From positions 1-10,665 of the forward strand of contig JAOUPA010000058.1 of the NCBI GenBank assembly GCA_029880105.1: 10,665 bases of DNA. The letters run 5' to 3'. Made by a program: the position numbers and the translations under genes. This document shows positions 5,697-10,665 of the stretch, in pieces. This stretch comes from Gammaproteobacteria bacterium (GTDB lineage: Bacteria; Pseudomonadota; Gammaproteobacteria; SZUA-229). Each line of letters begins with the position of its first letter. Positions within the stretch are counted from its first letter, which is position 1. The notes beneath the pieces were generated by a model, which had not been told where the DNA came from, made no database searches, and worked only from the letters and a program-made list of their open reading frames with translations.

Positions 5697-8600
5697 CCTG
5701 GCTTGAGAAGCTCCGTTTATACCTTATTTATATCATTGCTATATTTCTAATTGTTATGGCAGTGGCGTTTAGTGTTTTGCGAGCTGTGCTGCCACATGCC
5801 ACGGGTTATGTAAAAGAAGTTGAGCAGGCCTTGAGTGAGCAGACAGGACTGTCTGTTTCTATTACCAGTATGGATGCCGATATGTACTGGTTAATGCCGA
5901 GACTCAAGCTGGTTGATGTGGTTATTTATGATAGTGATAGACAACATGAACTGCTTCATCTTGATGAGGCATTTTTTGCTTTGGCCTTTGTCGACTCACT
6001 TTTACAATGGTCGCCTACGGTAGGGGATGTCAGCCTGGTAGGAGCAAACCTATATATTGAGCGCTATGCCAATAATCGATGGCGGATTCAGGGAGTTGAG
6101 TTTGGAGGTAGCACTGTCGCTTCAGGGGGTGATGATGCAAAAGAGGTGATTGAAGCGATAAGAAATACAGATTTTTCCCTGCTTAATATCAATATCCACT
6201 GGCGTGACTATCAGCTAAGTACAGGACAACTCGATTTTATTGGTTCCAATCTTTATATTGAGGAGTTTCTCGACCAACACAGTCTTGAGATTGATTTAAA
6301 TCTACCTGCGGTTTACGGGAAAAAATTTCGCCTTATCGCCAAAGCCGATGGTGATATTGCAAAATTATCTGAAGCTGATCTTGCAATTTATTTACAGGGT
6401 GAATCGATAGATATAGCGCAGTGTCTATCAGTGATAAATATAGAGGGAATTCCTTCGGTCAAAGGGGTTTTTAGTGGTGAACTCTGGCTGGATAGGATTG
6501 CGGGTATATTTTCGCAGGTTGTTGTTGATGCTTCGGTAAAGCAGCTAGAGGTTAAAAGACAAAGCTATGGTAGTTTCCACCTCAACAATATTACTGGGAA
6601 GGTTGGTTGGAAAAAAAACAGTACTGGATGGCAATTTAGTAGCCGTGATATTCATCTCGCCAGAGATGTTCTGGCATGGCCAGAATTGAGTAGTGTTGTT
6701 GCTGAGCAGAACGAACAGGGGCTTAAGATATCAGCCAGTTATGTTCGTCTCCATGATCTAATTTATCTGGCCACTCCCTTTCTCGATGCAGAGCAATTGA
6801 AGTTTGTTAAAGACTCTCAGCTTGGTGATGTTTCAGGTGATTTATACAATACCTCTGTTTTATGGCCTGGTTCTGGTAAGGACGGCCTGCAATTATCGAC
6901 CGTTTTTGAAAATCTTTTTTTTCATCTGCCGGATACTGATATTTCACTCCAGGGATTAGATGGTGCTCTTCAGTATCAGGGTGGTGACGGGCGGGTGGAG
7001 TTGCTATCTGAATCGGTCAAGATGAACTTTGGTAGCCTGTTTCGTCAGCCGATGGATATTGATTTAATTAATGGTGTGGTCTCTATTTGGCGTGATAATA
7101 ATAACTGGGTTATTGCTTCTGATGATTTGTATTTATTAAATTCAGACGCAGAGTTGTTTGCTCGATTGAACCTGTCAGTTAAAGAGGATGCAACTATTTT
7201 TGCAGATATCCAGACTGATTTTAGAAATGTTATCGGCGCCTCTATTCATAAATACTACCCAGTTTCGATTATGTCGAAAGATCTGGTGGCTTGGTTGGAC
7301 ATGGCAATTACCGACGGTTTTGTCGATAGTGGTAGTTTCATATTGCACGGTGATATTGGTCGCTTTCCTTATGCCGCAAATGATGGTGTTATGGAGATAG
7401 TCTTTGATACGAGCTATCTGAAACTGAAGTTTCTCGAAGGCTGGCCGGCGGTGAATGACTTTTCCAGCCATGTTCGTTTTTATAACGACTCGATGTTTAT
7501 CGACAATGTTACAGGGCAGGTATATCGGGGGCGATTAAGTAAAGCCGTAATATCTATTCCTGAGCTTGCTTCACCAAGGTTATTTATTGATGGGCATGTG
7601 AAGGCACCTGCGGAAGACTTCCAGCAATATGTCTGGAATAGCGGACTCGATAAGGTAATGGGAAAAGCCCTGAAACAATTTCAGGCTAATGGTAATACTG
7701 ATCTTGATCTGCATCTCGAAGTGCCACTAGGTGATAGCAGTGATGCTGTTTTGGTAAAGGGGGGGCTTCAGTTTAACGGTAATGAAATGTATCTGCCGAT
7801 AATGGACTATACGCTCAATAATGTTTCAGGCCGCCTATCTTTTGAAGGCGATCAAATAAGTGCCGAAAATATCAAGGCTGATTTTGAGAAGGCGCCAGTG
7901 AGCATTGATGTTGTTAGTGTCGCTATCGAGGTAGAAGACAAGATTGAGAAAAGTTTTACGGGTGCACCGGATGGAATTAATGGTAATAAACCTGTTTCAG
8001 AAACAGTTGCCTATATCAATGGCAAGCTGCCTGCTGATGGATTGCTGAGAAAGTTTAGCTGGATACCCGAAGGCTGGATTGATGGTGCATCAGATTGGGC
8101 GGTGGCCCTGCATTTTCCGAAGATGCTGGATGAGTATCTGGTACAGGTTACAATGAATTCGAGTCTGGAAGGAACAGAAATTAGTTTTTCGGACTCGATG
8201 ACGAAGAGCTCAAAAGATTTACTCCCAGTAGATATTGATCTCAAGGTGCGGATCGATAGTTTACAGCTAGAGGTTAAATCAACCGATAACTTCACCTTAT
8301 CGGCAGTCAGAAATAATGAAGACATGTGGGATTTTGTCGTTGATTCAAGTCTAATACGCGGATCAGGTATATTCGCAGAGGACCTGAACAGGGATTCAAC
8401 CGCAACACTTGAGTTAGAATATATCGATTTGTTGACCCTGTTTAAATCCAGTAAGAAAGGTGGTGATTCTGTTGCGTTAAAACCAACTTTTTTCCCTTCC
8501 CTGAATTTTAAGACCAAGGTATTACTTTGGGATGACTGGACATTTAATGATGTCAATCTTAATACTAGTTGGCAGCCTCAGGGTATGCTGGTTAATTCGG

Positions 8601-9334
8601 TTAATTTGCAGGGTCCCGCCTTAAAGATTCATGGTCAGGGTAGCTGGTTTACGACCTGGCAAAACAGGCAGGAATCCAGATTCAAATTTTTTGTCGACAG
8701 CAGTGATCTTGGTCATACACTGTCAGTGATGAATTTGACACAAAATATGAAAGGCTCTGTGCAAAGTGCGGTCGTTAACTGGCAATGGTATGCAGAACCC
8801 TATCGTTTTTCATGGCAAACTGTTCAAGGTAATTCGCACTTTACGATGAAGGATGGAGCAGTAAAGGCCCTGGATCCGGGTGCAGGCGGGCGAATCGTAG
8901 GGCTATTCAATGTATTTAAGTTGTTTGATCGGTTAACTCTGGATTTCAAGGATGTATCGGGCGAAGGCTTTGCCTTTGATAGCATAGAGGGTGACTTTGA
9001 GTTTGGTAATGGTCTCGCCTCGAGTAAAAATATTGAAATAACTGCCTCAGCAGCTGATATGAGAATGCAGGGTAGTATTGGCATGGTGGCCAGGGACTAT
9101 GACTTGATTATGCAGGTAAGACCACATTCTTCAGAGGCATTTTTTACCGGTGGCGCACTGGTGGGTGGCCCTGTTCTTGGCGCGGGTCTGGTTTTGATTA
9201 ATAAACTTTTCGGTCTCGAGAAAAGTGCTTATGATGAATACCAGATCACCGGTTCCTGGGATGACCCACAGATCAAACAGACAGGAAAACGTAGTAATGA
9301 GGAGAATAGTGACTCTGGCGGCGAAGGAAAATAA
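5693..9334 (+). CDS. yhdP: YhdP-like AsmA-family envelope protein (phospholipid transport)
   Basis: The 1213-residue product is near the size of E. coli YhdP (1266) and in the same genomic place after rng. An N-terminal transmembrane helix (about residues 8-30, LYLIYIIAIFLIVMAVAFSV) anchors it in the inner membrane. The rest is periplasmic and rich in short beta strands, as expected for the long lipid-binding groove of AsmA/TamB-type proteins. The N-terminal EQTGLSVSITSMDADMYWLM and GDVSLVGANLYIER stretches, and the C-terminal block (GRIVGLFNVFKLFDRLTLDF, then a Gly-rich hydrophobic segment at about 1153-1174, ITGSWDDPQI), are family hallmarks. In E. coli YhdP, TamB and YdbH together supply phospholipids to the outer membrane. 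The last 18 residues are hydrophilic (Ser/Glu/Gly). ATG at 5693 has GAGA at 5682-5685 with a seven-base spacer. Its stop shares one base with the next ATG. Function is by family; the sequence is divergent, as usual for this protein. Confidence 0.93.
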   Translation: MTWLEKLRLYLIYIIAIFLIVMAVAFSVLRAVLPHATGYVKEVEQALSEQTGLSVSITSMDADMYWLMPRLKLVDVVIYDSDRQHELLHLDEAFFALAFVDSLLQWSPTVGDVSLVGANLYIERYANNRWRIQGVEFGGSTVASGGDDAKEVIEAIRNTDFSLLNINIHWRDYQLSTGQLDFIGSNLYIEEFLDQHSLEIDLNLPAVYGKKFRLIAKADGDIAKLSEADLAIYLQGESIDIAQCLSVINIEGIPSVKGVFSGELWLDRIAGIFSQVVVDASVKQLEVKRQSYGSFHLNNITGKVGWKKNSTGWQFSSRDIHLARDVLAWPELSSVVAEQNEQGLKISASYVRLHDLIYLATPFLDAEQLKFVKDSQLGDVSGDLYNTSVLWPGSGKDGLQLSTVFENLFFHLPDTDISLQGLDGALQYQGGDGRVELLSESVKMNFGSLFRQPMDIDLINGVVSIWRDNNNWVIASDDLYLLNSDAELFARLNLSVKEDATIFADIQTDFRNVIGASIHKYYPVSIMSKDLVAWLDMAITDGFVDSGSFILHGDIGRFPYAANDGVMEIVFDTSYLKLKFLEGWPAVNDFSSHVRFYNDSMFIDNVTGQVYRGRLSKAVISIPELASPRLFIDGHVKAPAEDFQQYVWNSGLDKVMGKALKQFQANGNTDLDLHLEVPLGDSSDAVLVKGGLQFNGNEMYLPIMDYTLNNVSGRLSFEGDQISAENIKADFEKAPVSIDVVSVAIEVEDKIEKSFTGAPDGINGNKPVSETVAYINGKLPADGLLRKFSWIPEGWIDGASDWAVALHFPKMLDEYLVQVTMNSSLEGTEISFSDSMTKSSKDLLPVDIDLKVRIDSLQLEVKSTDNFTLSAVRNNEDMWDFVVDSSLIRGSGIFAEDLNRDSTATLELEYIDLLTLFKSSKKGGDSVALKPTFFPSLNFKTKVLLWDDWTFNDVNLNTSWQPQGMLVNSVNLQGPALKIHGQGSWFTTWQNRQESRFKFFVDSSDLGHTLSVMNLTQNMKGSVQSAVVNWQWYAEPYRFSWQTVQGNSHFTMKDGAVKALDPGAGGRIVGLFNVFKLFDRLTLDFKDVSGEGFAFDSIEGDFEFGNGLASSKNIEITASAADMRMQGSIGMVARDYDLIMQVRPHSSEAFFTGGALVGGPVLGAGLVLINKLFGLEKSAYDEYQITGSWDDPQIKQTGKRSNEENSDSGGEGK
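9324..9328 (+). promoter_or_regulatory. Shine-Dalgarno for the small exported protein
   Basis: AAGGA lies inside the last codons of yhdP. It is 5 bases before the ATG at 9334 and 8 bases before the second ATG at 9337. The longer spacer is nearer the optimum, so initiation at 9337 (one Met shorter, same frame) is a real alternative. Confidence 0.6.
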
Positions 9335-9801
9335 TGATGAGACAGCGGTGTTCGTTTAAGATATTCAGTATTGAAGTGATAAGTCAGGTTGTCCTGTTAG
9401 TCTTGATGCCGCTCTATCCGACGGCCCTGTATGCAGAAACTGTGGATTTAGTGCATGATGCTGCTGTGGGTGTAGATGTGGAAAAATCTCATTCGGAAGA
9501 TGCGAAGCAGGAATGGAGACTGACCGAGGAGCAGTGGGATCTGTTGAAACAGGGTGAGCAGTTGCTACAGATGCCGATGATGCGCGAGATTGTTGGACAA
9601 TGGGAATCATTGCGATCATCTGAGCAAAAATGTGCAATTGAGCTGCTTTATCCAGGTGGTGAGGAAGGCGAGCTATGGGTCGAAGAGCTTAAAGATAGCT
9701 TGATTTCACTGAGTATTCCTTCACAATATTTATATGTGGTTCCCGGTAGCGGTGAAGCAGATATAATTATATTTAAAATATTTATCGTTGGAGATGTATA
9801 G
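9334..9801 (+). CDS. Small exported protein of unknown function between yhdP and nit
   Basis: I do not recognise this 155-residue product. It starts with a signal peptide: basic MMRQRCSFK, hydrophobic core VISQVVLLVLMPLY, likely cleavage after TALYA (residue 34), giving a mature protein of about 121 acidic residues. After a variable linker come a helical segment (about 61-96, WRLTEEQWDLLKQGEQLL) and a compact C-terminal part with strand-helix-strand-strand pattern: CAIELLYPG (100-108), EEGELWVEELKDSLISL (110-126), SQYLYVVPGS (130-139) and ADIIIFKIFI (142-151). That order is reminiscent of small OmpA-C-like or secretin-like alpha/beta folds, but no peptidoglycan-binding motif is visible. The ATG shares a base with the yhdP stop (TAATG), and its own TAG shares a base with the nit GTG (TAGTG). 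Translational coupling to both is therefore likely. An envelope role linked to YhdP is inference from context only. Confidence 0.8.
   Translation: MMRQRCSFKIFSIEVISQVVLLVLMPLYPTALYAETVDLVHDAAVGVDVEKSHSEDAKQEWRLTEEQWDLLKQGEQLLQMPMMREIVGQWESLRSSEQKCAIELLYPGGEEGELWVEELKDSLISLSIPSQYLYVVPGSGEADIIIFKIFIVGDV
9790..9793 (+). promoter_or_regulatory. Shine-Dalgarno for nit that fixes the GTG start
   Basis: GGAG at 9790-9793 lies seven bases before the GTG at 9801, inside the last codons of the preceding gene. The spacing, together with the family-typical N-terminus (NKVAAIQMAS), supports the overlapping GTG as the true start of nit. Confidence 0.7.
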
Positions 9802-10634
9802 TGTCGAACAAAGTAGCAGCAATTCAAATGGCATCAGGGCCAAATGTGCAGGCAAATTTGGCCGAGGCTGAGAAATACATCAATATTGCTGTGCAGCAGG
9901 GAGCTGAGCTCATAGTCTTGCCGGAAAATTTTGCCATTATGGGTATGAGGGAAGTGGATAAAGTTGGTATTGCCGAACTACCTGGTCAGGGAGTAATTCA
10001 GAATTTTCTCAGGGATCAGGCTGTAAAACATGGTGTCTGGCTGGTTGGTGGTACGGTACCAATAAAATCTGAGGAAGCCAGTAAAGTTTATTCAGCCTGC
10101 CTGTTATTTAACAGTGAAGGTGAAATGCTAGCCAGATATAACAAAATCCACCTGTTTGATGTGACCTTGGAAGAGACCAATGAAAGCTATGCTGAATCGG
10201 AGACTACAACTTCTGGTGATGACATCGTTGTGGTTGATACGCCATTTGGTCGACTTGGTATGGCAGTTTGTTACGATTTGCGTTTTCCTGAGTTATTCAG
10301 GGCAATGGCAGATGCCGGTGTCGATATCTATGTGATTCCTTCAGCCTTCACCAGTCTGACTGGTAAGGCGCACTGGGAAATCCTGATCAGGGCTCGTGCA
10401 ATCGAGAATTTATCGTATATGGTGGCTGCTGCGCAGGGAGGCTACCATGTAAATGGTCGTGAAACACATGGTGACAGTATGATTGTTGATCCATGGGGAA
10501 CCGTGCTCAATCGTCTACCGCATGGCACGGGTGTTGTGGTTTCGGAAATTGACATCGCCAAACTCCAGAAAACACGCAAACTATTCCCTGCTTTGAACCA
10601 CAAACGGTTGAACTGCAAAATCAGTTGTAGTTGA
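9801..10634 (+). CDS. nit: Nit-family carbon-nitrogen hydrolase, probable deaminated-glutathione amidase
   Basis: The 277-residue product is full length for the nitrilase superfamily Nit1/Nit2 branch. The catalytic triad is visible: Glu42 in LIVLPENFAIMG, Lys115 in RYNKIHLFDV, and Cys157 in MAVCYDLRFPELFR. HWEILIRARAIEN (191-203) and GRETHGDSMIVDPWG (219-233) are also characteristic. Nit1-type enzymes (YbeM in E. coli) hydrolyse deaminated glutathione, a side product of transaminases, so a cytoplasmic metabolite-repair role is likely. The exact substrate is inferred by family; other omega-amidase activities are possible. It starts with GTG overlapping the TAG of the small exported gene. In relatives this gene stands between yhdP and tldD, so tldD is expected beyond the window edge. 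The tail after FPALNHKRL has a short unusual NCKISCS end. Confidence 0.93.
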   Translation: MSNKVAAIQMASGPNVQANLAEAEKYINIAVQQGAELIVLPENFAIMGMREVDKVGIAELPGQGVIQNFLRDQAVKHGVWLVGGTVPIKSEEASKVYSACLLFNSEGEMLARYNKIHLFDVTLEETNESYAESETTTSGDDIVVVDTPFGRLGMAVCYDLRFPELFRAMADAGVDIYVIPSAFTSLTGKAHWEILIRARAIENLSYMVAAAQGGYHVNGRETHGDSMIVDPWGTVLNRLPHGTGVVVSEIDIAKLQKTRKLFPALNHKRLNCKISCS

Positions 10635-10665
10635 TCGCTATTTCTTTGTTATTCTGGTTTAAATA
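10635..10665 (+). other. Start of the intergenic region after nit
   Basis: Thirty-one AT-rich bases remain before the window ends. I see no hairpin, T-run or start codon with a ribosome-binding site in them. tldD is expected downstream from gene order in relatives, but nothing here shows it. Confidence 0.5.

Noticed and set aside
7175..8556. Long minus-strand open frames across yhdP (for example 8011-8556 and 7175-7471).
   Set aside because: They are antisense to a gene with clear family features along its length, lack ribosome-binding sites and show no recognisable domains.
10600..10634. Frameshift suspected at the end of nit because of the odd NCKISCS tail.
   Set aside because: All catalytic and conserved blocks are present, the length is normal for the family, and C-terminal tails vary.

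Overview
The window reads as an ordinary housekeeping stretch of a non-enteric gammaproteobacterial chromosome. TrmD, L19, RNase G and YhdP all look close to their E. coli counterparts. The order maf-rng-yhdP-nit matches what I recall from Pseudomonas-like gammaproteobacteria, where tldD usually follows. Coding density is high and all eight genes lie on the + strand. Base composition looks moderate in GC, with the yhdP stretch more AT-rich by eye. I see no mobile element, CRISPR array, tRNA, rRNA or phage gene.

Layout. Bases 1-899 are the end of a ribosomal-protein operon: the 3' part of trmD (tRNA m1G37 methyltransferase), a short leader with a hairpin, and rplS (L19). A strong intrinsic terminator follows at 932-959. 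Bases 1013-3476 hold a two-gene unit: a large exported TPR-like protein of unknown role, and one base later a GTG-started O6-alkylguanine-DNA alkyltransferase. A 90-base gap contains a perfect -10 hexamer. From 3567 to 10634 runs maf (dTTP/UTP pyrophosphatase), rng (RNase G), yhdP (giant AsmA-like envelope protein), a small exported protein of unknown function, and nit (Nit-family amidase). Short gaps and one-base stop/start overlaps mark this as one operon.

How the genes work together. trmD and rplS serve translation. Maf removes non-canonical or excess pyrimidine nucleotides and RNase G processes RNA. YhdP spans the periplasm and, in E. coli, helps move phospholipids to the outer membrane. 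Nit is probably a metabolite-repair amidase acting on deaminated glutathione. The two exported unknowns (1013-2989 and 9334-9801) are the least understood genes here. The second is tied by start/stop overlaps to both yhdP and nit.

I found no evidence for a dramatic new system. The points most worth a second look are the small coupled secreted protein, an 11-codon mini-ORF that exactly bridges the rng stop and the yhdP start, the exported TPR protein coupled to a DNA-repair gene, and the joining of the trmD-rplS region to the maf-rng region without mreBCD.
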